DNA of 64,000 nucleotides from Baylisascaris procyonis (lineage: Eukaryota; Nematoda; Chromadorea; Rhabditida; Ascarididae). The first letter of the stretch is position 1, and each line of letters begins with the position of its first letter. A program made the position numbers and the translations under genes. Below are positions 48,017 through 60,700 of this stretch, piece by piece. The stretch is from NCBI GenBank assembly GCA_037389465.1, contig JAZARR010000212.1, positions 4,234,001-4,298,000 of the forward strand. Direction: 5' to 3'. Below the pieces are notes generated by a model. That model saw only the letters and a list, made by a program, of their open reading frames with translations, did no database searches and was not told the DNA's origin.

Positions 48017-51000
48017 GTGAGGATACAACGCATCGACTGCAATAAGCGCACATATAATTAGGTATTTTTCAATGAGAATTTACGGAAAATCGACGCGAAA
48101 TATGCTATTGTTTCTTCCGTTGTGATGAACAGAACAACAATTAGCAATCGTAAGCGATGTCGGAAAAAACTCTTAAGTGCGTATTGGGATTTTTGAACGT
48201 TTAAAGCACTTGCCGGATAGAACTGGTAAATTGGAAAGTCGTTGATCAGTTTAGTGATAGATTCCATAATTTCGGATTAGGTGCTCATGTCATGCTAATT
48301 TTCTATTCTAATCTTTTGCAATTAGAACGAAGATTCGTTCTTCAGCACTAAAAATTGAATCTGTTTTATTTCATTCATAGCACGACAAAAAGCAGTTAAG
48401 CATTGCAGTGTAATATATGAGAAAGTAATATGCAGCGCGAATCACTGCACCTAGAATAATGCAATGTTCAATTCTTCAAAAAGATGCACTTCTTTTTCAC
48501 CTTTTAACTTGTCTACTTTGAACTCAGAAAACGACTATTGCAGTACTCCGTTCAAATATACACAATGTACTTCATGACTTATACGCCCACTAAGTTGAAG
48601 CTGTGAGTTCATTCTATAATACCTGTCAGTTTCTGCATAAGTGTCAATGCACCGAAGTGATGGCACCAAACTGTCACCGATCCTAATTGTTCCACCGCAA
48701 AAACATTTGCGTGAGATTGTCTCCAGTGCCAAACGTCCCAGCGCTAAAACTATGGCACCAAGAGGTCGTCTGCTCTGCTGGTATCTAATATAAAATTATT
48801 GCAACTCCGAAAAAATGCGGAAGGTGATTTGTACCCTGTCGCTCTCTGAGTTGAAATAAGGAGAAACCGGAATCCACCGATCCTCACACTCTGTTTTAGT
48901 TGTATACAATCTTCTTTGGCTTTCTCGGCCATTTGGCTATTTTGTTATTCGGCATCTATCATATTACTCTGAAAACAATTCACTTGTACAACATCCCAGA
49001 AGTTCCTTTTCGTTGATAACAGAGTATGTGTTGTTGCTGAAAAAGAACACTCCTGTTGAGCTCAAGCTATAAAAATTTTCAAATTTTCCACGCTTTTACG
49101 GTTAACAGCTGTGAAGAGCGCCACAAAAATTAGCTGAGTGAGATCGGCTATCCGATATGTGAATTGCGGCAAAGTGGGGTTGATACATCAAAAATGATGC
49201 ACGCTGACAGCACGCCTCTATACAAAAATGATCCATTCGTTAAAAGTCGACTGATGTGATCCCCTCATTGCCATCGACGCACTCAAATACATAGAGAATT
49301 GTCGAGCAAAACTTTGAAAAAACCTTTTAAAAAGTCAGAAAAGATTCCATAACACCGCAAAGCCTTTTTCATAGGGCGTTTTTCAATGTGATGGGATCGG
49401 CTAAACCGAACAATTTAAATCATGAAGAAATTGTGATGAAAGAATCGACTCGTCTAAACTGCTCATAATATTCTGCGGGAGAAATCAAACCGATGAAGAG
49501 AAATCAAACCATGTTGTAATGGTTCTTTTTCATCGGATTTATTTCAGTATTTTCTTGCGACATTATGTGATCTAAAAGTGAGCCCTGAGGATCGTATGCG
49601 ACTGGGGCTGCGATACGCAAATACACCTCGTAAGATTTCAACTTTCGAAGTAAAGATCTCCTTGGAACATTTCAATCGAATTTTCCATACAACTGCATTG
49701 AGTACTGCTCAAATTTATTGCAGTAAATGTTGGTGACTCTGAACAGATAATCTCAAGTGATTTCAAGTAGAAATTTAAAATTTAAAGGATATCTGTTTGC
49801 AATCGAACAAAGATTTACTATGGTATTTGTTGATAATGCTCAAAGAATTCGCAACTGCAACAGATTTTTGCAATATTGCAAGCGCCTATATGAACGAATA
49901 GAAGAGGACAAAATTATCAATTTCTTCAGTTCCGCATTTTTTCGTTTCATGCGGCATCGTAGAAGTTTTGTGATCAAATGTTGAACGGCAATATCTCAAA
50001 AGAACAGAAACCTATAGATGTGATTCAAGTACCGAATCGAGCAGCCAATAAAACTCAAGTCAGATAAAATCCACATCTCTCAATCATTTTTTAAGTTCGA
50101 CCAGGATCGAGCGATTTTTGAAATGTGCCTGAAAACAAACAAGTCAGTTCTGCAATGTGGGGAACGCTCGTGTAACTTAAATCTCTGTGCCGTTATAAAA
50201 AAAAAAGAAAAAAAAACTTGGTAGTTATTGCACGTTTCGGGAATCGTGCCCTAGCGTACAAAAATTAAGAATGTGTAGAGAGAGCGGTCCAGCCTAATTG
50301 CAGTTGCCACTCCAAATTGAAACACAATTTGTACTGCTCCAGCTATGAAACGGTTAGCTCACTCAGAATAATTTCACCCATCATCGATAGATTTTGCTAA
50401 AGGCGTTTGGGGTTCATGACTCAGAAATTCGGCACTTTAGGAAGCCGGAAATTGTACTTCCAACTCGGCATTTGGGGCAGGGAAAAGGAATATGGGCCAT
50501 ATTTTTAAGTTTTTAAAAATTTTTTTCTTCTACCTCCAAATTTGGAAATAGCTCCCAGAGAAGCCTGACAGCACTGTGGGCAATTGTGAAGAATGAGAAC
50601 TCAACTGTAAATGATTGGCAGTCTGAAAGGGTTGAAATTTGATAGTAAAATTGCAGTTCTAAATTATAAAAGATAGCTGTATAATTAAAAGATTATAATC
50701 CTATCTCTGCTGCTGCAAAACGAATTTTCTGCTGGAAAAAATGACGCTTTTTTTGCGAACGACAAGTTTTTTGGGAACACCGTTTTCTTTCAAAAGACCG
50801 CCATTTGAAAAAGCATGATTTAACGTTTAATTACTTCCAAAATGAGCCCTTGCTTAGTCCTAAGGGTTCCACTGGTTTCACGGTTTTGCCTTCTAAAAAT
50901 ATAGTGAAAATTCTTGTGGCTAGTGCATTTTGTGTTAAAAAATTTTTCCCACATTCGCCGAATTAGGTATAAAGAGGGAGTGATAACCTTGTATTGCAAA

Positions 51001-51165
51001 CGACTAAGCAGGTAACCATCGATATAACTGGCAGACAATTGCGAAACGGAGCGGCTCGTGTTCAAATGCGTACAGTCAGTCGACGATGGTGGCCTTGAAT
51101 GAAAGAAAATCGAACCATGCGAATGTAGATAATTTTGGAGGTTAAATCAATAGCAATAATTGCAG
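48017..51165. other. Probable 3.1-kb intron of the large plus-strand gene, with ambiguous exon-like segments
   Basis: Exon 47951-48016 leaves in phase 1 and exon 51166-51260 enters in phase 1, so this may be a single intron. Within it, minus-strand 48732-48623 looks exonic (see findings). A plus acceptor before 48900 opens a short hydrophobic frame, YTIFFGFLGHLAILLFG. Neither could be tied to other exons. Confidence 0.4.
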
Positions 51166-54100
51166 AGGTGCAAAGGTTGTTGATAAAATTGAAACAGGAA
51201 CGATGCGTTGCATACGAGATCTCTATGGTAGATCCAAACGCCATCATCACAACGCTCAAGGTAAGTATTCTACTTTCACACTATTTTCCGCACAAAGTCT
51301 GAGCTCACCTCTCACTGATTTTCGTTATTTTCTAAGAACCAGCTGACTGGGTGTTGACCGTTGTCATGTTTCTTCGACCTTTACTGATAGAAGCAGAGAT
51401 GCAAGTTTGTTTGTATCATTGGTTATTTTCAAATGCTCCTTTGCTGTTATGATTTATAGCATTGTTATAAGCGCAACAGAATTAGTATGCCACATTATAC
51501 TTGCAGGTGCTACTCGAATGTTTAAATAGCGCGATGTTAGAATGCATAATGGGAATAGGCTGTCCAACTCTCTTTAAAATTTGTGATTTTTTGTTGTTTT
51601 CAACCACCATTAGTCATTTGCTTGAACACTTTATTTGCTTCATTGTTCCGCCTTATCAGTACCTAGCTATAAACCAGAATACCTCAATATATGCGTATAC
51701 TCATTCATAAAAGCGGTGCAATTCGTAAGACCTTTCACGATTTTATATGAAACAACCTCGCTGATTTTTCCCCCTAATTCTCCCTATTTGTATTTTTGCC
51801 ACTTCGCTTAAAATATTTTACTTTCTCCATTTGTTCTTTTTTTCAATTGTTGTCACTTAAGTTATCAGTCACTTACGTTACCATAAAGGTTATTATTTCG
51901 TTCAAATCTCTATTTTAAATAGATTTTAAATTCTACATTTTTTTTTACACTTTCGTAAGAAGGCGTGCAATTTCAACAATGCCTTATAATGAAAGTATTT
52001 TAATCTATTCGTACCCATGACCTCAACATAAAGAGTAATCAGTGAATGTGAAAACCGTCAAAACTGGAATTCTAAAGATATGTTACTTGAAGATGTTTGT
52101 GTGAACTGTGCTGAAAGGACACTAAAAATGAACGTAGCATTTTTCATGCGAATCACAATTAGTGGAAAGTTTTCTTCTTAACATTTGTGATCATATTGTA
52201 TCAATATTGATCTGATCTGCGCAGTGAATATCCACGTCTTCCTACCTGTTTGAGTATCAAAAATGTCATCACACCACTCACTGCCTTCGTTGCCCCCCAT
52301 TTTGTCTGCGGTGGAAAAAATCAGATTGAACAAAGATGAAAAGGAAGCACATATAAGTGGTAGAATCAAACAGAAACTTGATGCTTCAATTGCCAAAAAT
52401 TGAATGAAGATCAGCTCAAGCGCATGATAGAAATGGAACAAGCGAGAATAACGTGAGTATTTTAAATTGCCAAATTCTATTGTAAGTGTAGATGATAGGC
52501 AAGCGCAACCGGCTAAGCATGGCTTTGAAAAATTTCTTTTCCAAGACTTTTGAAATGAGTGTTTCTGAAGTTCTAACAACTTGGTAGCTGTAAGAAGATC
52601 TCACAATAATACCGACCAAGCAAATGCTAACAATGCTCCTTTAATGTTTTTGCTCATTCACGTATTTAGATTGGATTTTTCAAAGCTTGTTTTTCGTGAT
52701 TTACTCTCTATACGTCGCAAGACATCTTTCCTTTCCTAGAAAATCCCTCTGGCCTTCTCCTGTAATTAAGATTATGGTAGCCACTGGTGCGATTCATGTA
52801 TGGGTGGTCACTAATAGTCATCTCAGATATGTTACCCCAAACCTTGCCTACAATGAAGCTCGAGGCAAACGGTTTATTATAAACGCCGTCTGACAGATTC
52901 CTACTTCCATTTCCCATATAGTTCTGCCTTCGATTTCGGATGCTATTCATTAATTTTTGAATCATTCCTTTCTCCTAAATTCTTTTTGCATAACTCAGAT
53001 TTTTACGTACTTCTCTGGTGATTGATCACGTTCAAGATGTTCAGAATATTGCTTTAATGCATTCTGCGCACAATTTTCTTCAATTTTTATCATTTCACTA
53101 AATGTGATACTAGTCATCTAAATTTTGACGTTTGCAGGAAATTTTAAGCAGCTTTCCGGGTGGAATTTTCAATGATGTTTCTGAGGAATTCGTCTCTGTT
53201 TCACTGCAGTGCTCGTTGCGAACTACTCTTATATACGTAAACGGGTAGTGTATTTTCAAGATTCAGACAAATGCCTTTTTTAGGTATCTCGCTGTCCTCT
53301 TTTTCTTTCGCCACATTTGACGATTGGCAGAGCCAACTCAGTCCCATGTTTGAGAGGTAGCCTGCTGTTACCATTTGGAGTGCAGCTACAGGCAAGAAGA
53401 CTTTGAAAGTTATAATTTTTGTGTACACAATCTCCAAGAAGTTCTGGCCGTATTCTTACAACGATTAAAGATTATCAGAAGATATAGGGGAACGATGATA
53501 TTATAGGATGGAAGAAACCAACAGATTTGAAGTAGCAGCCTTGTACGCTAGATTATGTGTGTGGCGTAATTCATTCTTGGAAGAGACAATTTTGAGCAAT
53601 CAGCATTCTTACTGGGACTTTCAGAAATCAGATAAGGTCAAATTAACAATCTTTGCAATTGTCCCAAATCACAAATATTTCTCATCTATGAAAAAACATT
53701 TGATCAATTCTTTTACACAACCGTATTGTTCTAATAACCTAATTGATTTGTTAGCTGTCTGCTGTCTGATATAATCTTTGCTCTCCTATCTTTTGATGCA
53801 AGGAATGGTATTTATATATGGTAATTGAGGGTTGTAAGCCCAAAGTTTAAATGATCCTTTCCAGATAGATGCATTTTTAAGAATAAAATAATGCCTGAGA
53901 AAACTGTAGAAGCTTATCACCGATACTCTAGTTCAATCTTTCCCTCGTTAAAAGCTACTTTTATGAATCTTTCTTGTTAAGCAGATCAACTTGGATGGCG
54001 TGCATTCAATCATCTCTGACTAATATCTGATTATTCGGTTGCATGCAGGTCTATCGCATGGTAATAGACGTAGATTATGTTATCTAATCCATATATCACA

Positions 54101-55825
54101 TTATTCTGTGACTATAACCGATGAAACTTTGTGAGATTATGAACATGTGAAGAACGCATCCAATGGCGCAATGCTGCCATCAAAATGAAAATATAGGGAT
54201 AGTGGTGGATGTTTCTACCTAATCACTTGAGCTAATAGAACGAATGAGACTTAAAAACTTCGACTTATTTTTCACCTGAAAGTCGTACCTCTAAAACTTC
54301 GATTCATTTTTCGTATATTTCAGCACATCGCCGAAGCATTCACAAATACTCTGTAATGCTCATTCTGTTTTCAATAATTCATTATTTAAGAGAATGTTTT
54401 TTCAACGTTTCAAGCGAAAAATGTGCTCTTAAGAATGTGATTTCATTTGCTCTTCTTTTTAATCTAGCACCACAGCGTCGTTGTGCCTTATCGCTTGCTT
54501 CAATATGTGCTCATGTAGCCGTGCCGAATCTATGCTTAAAACGATAGTTTTAAAAGCATACTTTCAGAAGCGTTCCATTACAAATTTTTCAACGTATCGG
54601 TTATATAAGCGACTCAAAAGACTCATAGAAGGTTTCGAGGCAACTTAATTTAGTCTCAGTTAAATACGGGCGACTTTATTTCAATGCTTCTAATTTTCAT
54701 GAAACTTTTTTCGTTTTTTCGAAGTATCATTCTTCATATTTCTGTTTCTGTAGAACTAACGAACGCATTTTCATTTTCAGGAAGTTTATTAAGTTCGACA
54801 ATGCTGAAAGGCAAACATAATAAAAATAATTCCAGCCTGGTCGACGCTCTTCCTTATTTCCTTCGACAGTTTACCTACCTCATTTGTCGCTCCTTGAAAA
54901 ACCTCATTTCGCAGTCGGCTGGAACTTCAATTGACGCTTACACAGGTCACGGCTAACCTCCTTCCAGTTTTCTAGAATCTTCACTTCATGTTGCAACGGT
55001 AGCATATAACCGGCCAAATGGTGTTATGAGGGTAAATGCTTCTTGATATACTGGGCGACGAAAAGAGAGTGTGGGAGCATAATATTATAGAGAAAGTAAT
55101 CAAAAATTTTCTGTCTCTAGAATCTTTTGTATTAAGTAGAATAGGGCCGAGTCGTCAGTTATTTCCACCTCGATGTTGTTGCGAGACTGCTCGCTGTTCA
55201 CTAACACAAGTTTGGCTTAGTGGGAAATTTTTATTTATATTGGTTGGGTCTACTTTTCAATGGCGGAAATTTTCCTGCCAATCTTAAACGATGGCGAATC
55301 ACTTCTAAGTAATAGGGAGATTTCAAATCCATGTAATTTTGCACTCAAAGTTTCAATGTTTAGCTAGCACCTCTTACTTCAAGAAATATTTCGAAAGTGC
55401 TATCCATCTTTATGTTAATCTCGTTGTGATATCACTACCATTAATGCTCCATTTCAATAATAAAATCTCTCATATTTAGTGGCGCATATTACCCTCACAG
55501 CAAAGCGGTGAATGCCTAACTTTTGGCTTATTTGTTTATACACTTCTTATATATGGATAACGCCGTTAATTTGCTATTTCATTGTTCTTTGTCGTTACAA
55601 AAAGGCGCTGAAGAAATGAACACTGATCAGATCGCTTCACGCTGCCTGAAGATATACTCTGTTGAACAATTAACCCAAATGTGTACTTTCGAACGCTGTC
55701 TGCTTTCGTCTTATTTGCTAACCGCCCTACTGCCCGTTAGCTACTTTGCCGAACCGTTGCTACTGCGCAAAGTGAAGCAAAGATGGGAAGCACCAAATAC
55801 AAGCGTGGACGTGATATTTGCTTGA
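51166..55825 (+). CDS. Unidentified large helical protein, distal exons
   Basis: Exons with good sites: 51166-51260 (VQRLLIKLKQERCVAYEISM...), 51507 to about 51644 (VLLECLNSAMLECIMGIGCP...), 53138-53236 (EILSSFPGGIFNDVSEEFVS...), 53284-53356 (FATFDDWQSQLSPMFE), 53507-53636 (MEETNRFEVAALYARLCVWR...), 54324-54352 (HIAEAFTNT), 54781-54945 (LVDALPYFLRQFTYLICRSL...) and 55605-55825 (MNTDQIASRCLKIYSVEQLT..., stop TGA 55823-55825). Phases agree for 51166 to 51507, 53284 to 53507 to 54324, and 54945 to 55605. The link 53236 to 53284 is unresolved, and 54781-54945 needs a 25-nt removal or a frameshift. The content is mostly amphipathic helix with scattered Cys, and I cannot name the family. The entry phase matches the exon ending 48016, so it is probably the 3' half of the same gene. 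The stop at 55825 may be the true end, or a donor just before it may lead to exons at 56094 and 57548. Confidence 0.55.
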
Positions 55826-56093
55826 GGTGTAATACACACTTTAAAAATCTTTCATTTAGGTTTTTTACTACATGTTTCTGAGAATTTTTGCTGAAGCCGT
55901 ATAATGCATAGCTGAAGTCTTTGCGTGTCTGCCCAGTAGTTCATTTTTGCAAGCACAAAATCTATGCTTGTAACTTTGGCAAATGTGATCAACAACAAAG
56001 ACGTGCTGAAGGGTGATGGGATGAAGAGGGTTTAGAGAGATTCATAGGACGCGCAGGGAAGAAATTGTGATTCGTAATGCCAACTTCTTTTAG

Positions 56094-56400
56094 GTTGGCC
56101 AACAATGAAAATTTATGAAAGATGTAAAATAATGTTCAAAAACTCGTGGTATTCAGATGCGTTGCTGTTATTCACGCCAGCGTTATTCCCCAACTCGGTG
56201 GGCGACGTGTCAAGATTCTTGCGCGCGACGCGCATTTGCCTTGTGCTCATCGACCTCTGCGACTTTGTGTTCCGTCCTTTTCTCGTCGCTTCATCTGCGT
56301 CAAATGCCAATGATGAAGAGTTCTTCCGTGGTTCGTCCCATTTCAACAACTGTTCAATACTATATTTGACCATACAATGCCAGATAAAACTGCTAAGTCC
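56094..56400 (+). CDS. Ambiguous GC-rich coding-like segment (strand uncertain)
   Basis: The segment is GC-rich like the neighbouring exons. On the plus strand a good acceptor (CTTCTTTTAG before 56094) opens a frame, entering in phase 1, that encodes WYSDALLLFTPALF and more. A donor at GTG/GTTCGT (about 56331) would leave in phase 1, as needed by exon 57548. On the minus strand an ATG at 56371, 16 bases after an AG, opens 86 codons of hydrophilic sequence starting MVKYSIEQLLKWDEPRKN. Purine-rich first codon positions favour the minus reading; splice context favours plus. I do not decide. Confidence 0.35.
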
Positions 56401-57547
56401 GATTTTTCATTGTGTTTAATAACATAGTGCAATGGTTTGGTTTTCTGTCTTTATTTGAAAAATGATCACGCCTCTATTGCATATTCACTGTCCTTTGGGG
56501 CTTAAAAACAGTGATGCCAGATGATCTGATAAAAGGTATTCTTTAGCGCATCGTTGCATAAAAGCAAGGAAAAGGCCAAAAACGTTTTGAATGCGTGCTG
56601 TGTGAGTGAACAGCCAGAGAGAAAAAGCTTTCCAATGAAATTTTTCTCCTTGAGCGCTGTATCCCTTGGGGGGAATATCCATGAAAATTCTCAAGTCCTC
56701 ACAAGAAAAAAAAAACCATTGGATTACATTTTTTGTGAAGAACTCATCCCCTTCGTTCTTTTATCGATGGGGACAAAATCCAACAAACTGTGGAAGGCAA
56801 CAAGACTTCTATATATTTCTGGTCGAGTTTTTCTGTGTAGAAATTCTGCCTTTCCAAACTGAATGACACTAACGAAAATGTGAATTTATGCAATGCTAGG
56901 TCTCCTCAGATTTTTGCGGAAATTTTGGGACGAATTATTATATGGTGCTCGCTAACCATAAAAACTTGATTTTTTCCCAGCCGCGTTCTATGGGGATCGC
57001 AGCTTTTTAGGCAGTAGTTTTTTTATATGGTAATCAATCTTTTCTGTCGTTTTTGTTAAGCGCGACGACCAGATGTTTCTTTCATCCAATTGCTTCTGGA
57101 GCTCAATGGGTCCATTTCCACAAGAAACGGAACCTTTGAGGCAATCTCTGCAGTAACCTCAAAAAATTTCTCAAATTCTCATGCTATCATACCTAAGCTG
57201 TAAGTAGAAATCGACTAAAATTTTCGGTGCCTTAGGTTATATGATGCAATATCTAAGTATGCTTTAGTCAAAGAATAAATTTAAATGTTCATCATTCTAT
57301 ACGAAGTAACGTCCTCCTTGTAAAGCGATTTCCTTCTCATAGCGACATCCTTCCTGCAATGAAGCAGCGGGATTTATATCTGCGAGTAGTGTGATTTCAT
57401 CGTTAATCGTTAGTCGAAGGAACTTTAAGTGATCTACGATCGCCAGTGTGAGGCGAATAGGCTTATCGGCTTATGCGATGGCTGCGGATTGAAAATTGCC
57501 ATTAGAGGAGTTACATATCTTGATTCATTAGAACGAACCCTTTTCAG

Positions 57548-57708
57548 ATATTGTATGCAGTCTAAGTCGTCTATATGATTGGCTCAATTCGGAGGATGGA
57601 TCGGAAGAGGTGTGCGAAGCAAGCGATGAAATCGTTGAGAGCGATTCATTCGCCGACAAGTTTCCAAATAATACTCAATACTATCAAATTACATACTTAT
57701 TTGACTGA
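57548..57708 (+). CDS. Terminal exon of a plus-strand gene, acidic C-terminus
   Basis: After an excellent acceptor (CCCTTTTTCAG before 57548) the frame, entering in phase 1, encodes 52 residues beginning IVCSLSRLYDWLNSEDGSEE and ends at TGA 57706-57708. The composition is acidic (EEVCEASDEIVESDSF) and codons are purine-first, typical of real coding sequence. It probably ends the large plus-strand gene, but the preceding exon (perhaps 56094-56331) is not established. No domain is recognised. Confidence 0.6.
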
Positions 57709-60700
57709 TAGCGCTGATGTTCCACTTTTCCATCATAAAATAATTGGTTGAAAATAAGGTTAAACGTGCATCTCAATAGGCAATATTTCAAGTTTTGTTT
57801 TTGGAGAATGGGATATGATGTAGGTTTGGTTGTATCAATTGTTGGGAGGCATTAGAATAGTGCCCTGAAGATTCATCTTCAGCCGCCGAAGTGCTTTAAC
57901 AGCTCACTTGCTCCCGAAAACATGTCACGATAATTTTCTTATTGAATTCATTAGACGTGCGACTGCGCTCTGAAGAAGTTCAAACCGGAATACGAAAAAC
58001 TAATATAACATCGTTAGTGTAGAATGAGGATTAGCAAAGAGTGCATGTTTCTCTGTAAGTCATGTTTTTCGATTTTTTTTTTGCCTAGAACAACTTAACA
58101 GTTAGAATTAAATCCTTCCAGACAAAAAAAAAGTTGCCGAAAGTTGGTTACGAAAGAAGCTGACTGATTACTCAGAAAATTCAAGAGAACATTCCACGCC
58201 ACTTCTGGATGCGTCATTGTCTACAATATTGCATTCATAACTAAACTGTACAAAGTTTAGTTATACATTCAATAAATTCTGCCATACTGAACACGATATC
58301 AACACAGTTAAAATATTGTACATCTAAGTCCAATGACCCTGACGAATATTGTTGATGCAATGAAAGGGTAGCGAGTTGCATTCTTGAAGTAAATTAAAAG
58401 CTCCTGATTCCATCTACGATGAGATCCATCCTTTCACGTAGAGTAAAACGTGTGGCAGAGATGAGTGATGGGCACAAAACAAAATGCTTCGCAGAAAGGG
58501 GATGAGGGGAAACATTCTAACATATGGCCTCTTTAGTGCTGAAGATAATGCTGAGTATCTGTTTTTCCTGAAAACGTGAAATGTTTTGCGGCGAAAATTT
58601 TCTCCGCTTCATCCGAAGTCTTCCTTTGCCAATAACGCCTCTTTACCTGCGTCCATCGCTGCCGCTAATGTTATTGGCGCAAGCTGGGTGGTATCCGCGG
58701 TGTAATTTATGAACATTCAGACACTTTTAGGTCGACTGCAATCGATGGCTACGTTCAATGCGCACTAGAGACAATTTGGGAAATACAAGTGTCGAAAAAT
58801 TAAGAATCCTTATAAAAAACCTTGTGTTTTGGCAAAAGTAACGTTTTAATATGTGTAAAACCGAACTTGCGAAATATTTCCAGAAATTTTGATGAATGTA
58901 AAATAGACTCTCAAATTTTTGATTGCACGCCATCCATGCTGTCTCTGGAGGGATGAATTTTTATAGGAAACATCTTGGTAGCGGCACGGTCAGAAGTCGA
59001 AATTCGGCTGCATCTTCTAACAGCAAGAAACCTTTGGATATCCCCATCGCGAAATCTGTTCTCAAGTTCATTATCGCCGTGGCTCACTTCATGACAAGGT
59101 CGAAATGTTGTGGCGATGTTGCTGACACAGCATCATATCACACAGGTGCCTTCACAATTGTTACTTTATTATGCGCATTAGAAAGGTCACGTAGGAGCTA
59201 GTGTTCGAAGTTCACCATCATCGCACTTCCTTTCAAGGCCACCGCTGAGGCTTTCGTCACGAGCCTCCATATGAGGACCACTTAATGGTTCTGGACTGCG
59301 CGACCCTCTTCAAGAGGATCCTTGCTTCCGAAAAATCTCCTGCCCTCACGAAAGATTTTCTAAATCCAAGCTTCACCATAGAGTCCCAGGAACATAAGGA
59401 AAGTTGACGAGGAAATGCGTACGAACGAAAATGCCGTAGGGAAACGTGATACAAGAGTGTTATTGCAGAAACAACAATTTATTCCAACAGAAGATACTGA
59501 CATATAATGGAGGTGATCAGAAAGCACACCAAAAACCGAGGACACTATACCTGTACGGGCATCGTTATTTATCGTTGTTTCATAACAAAATTTGTGCATG
59601 TGAGTCAAAGAAAGTGGCAGGGTCTGATAAAATTACAAAATAAAATGCCGAAGTTCGAGAATCATCACGTTCTGCCAGAGCTGCGCTTCCTTTTTAACTG
59701 CGTCATTTCAAGGACGGAACGCTCTGAAGGATGGGGACTTACAAATATAAATGCCACTTAAAAAGATAACAATATAACTGCCATTTCCAGAGACAACGAT
59801 GGTGCGAAAAATGCACCGAATTATAAGCCTACATCACGACTACCCTGGGCGTTGAAATTCTTTGAGCTCTGTGTTTACGCACAACTTTACACTGCAGTGG
59901 GTACAAAAATTCCGCGTTTCCAGCATACTTTTCACAAAAACTTTCGAATACAGATTGGTTTAATTGGAGCCGTCGACGAAATCAATCTCACAAAAAGAAA
60001 AACGCTGTGTGGCATAAGTCGTTCAACTTGACATTAAGAATTCTTCCGACATCGTTAAGCCACACATACCCCTTCGGGAAGTGGAAAACACGTTTCGAAT
60101 GGATGAAAACACCCCATCTTTTATCTGGCAAGGCTCAAAATGGAAACCTTCGTAAGCCACACAATTCACCAAAAGAACCAATCATTGCTGTGGCTGGTCC
60201 AACAAGGTGCAGTCCTCTCCACCCTTCCATTTGCTTTTTGACTTCCCAGTTTCGAACTTCAAAAAAATGATGTTTGCTGAAGATTATTCGTGTACGTAGG
60301 CGATATGCAGCTTGCTTAAAATTTCGTGGAGTTGGAAAGAACAAGACCCAACAAGAGCAACAGAACCACTAGAGAAGCAACAACTAGCAGAGACCTTAGG
60401 AAATAGTGCTGCCAATTCATTCACGAAATATTGCTACCTTTTCATTATGATTTTGAACTACTATAGTTCAATTCGTCCCCTTAGAAATTTCGAAATCTAT
60501 ATCATGTACTTTGCGATCTGGGAAGTTTCTTAAGCTGCACTTGTTATACGTGAGGGCACCAAAAAGCTTCATATTTATGCAACGATATGCTTTATCGATT
60601 AAGTTATATTCTATTATCTCGAAAACTTCGTGAGCTGTACTTTCATTGGACGCATTAAAGCACAATTAAAGCACTATTGCGAATAACACTGCGCACACCA

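Noticed and set aside
53201..53437. Minus-strand frames including a C-terminal-looking LPLKHGTELALPIVKCG
   Set aside because: Plus-strand exons 53138-53236 and 53284-53356 fit splice sites, and the second is in phase with the next exon at 53507. The minus frames are shadows.
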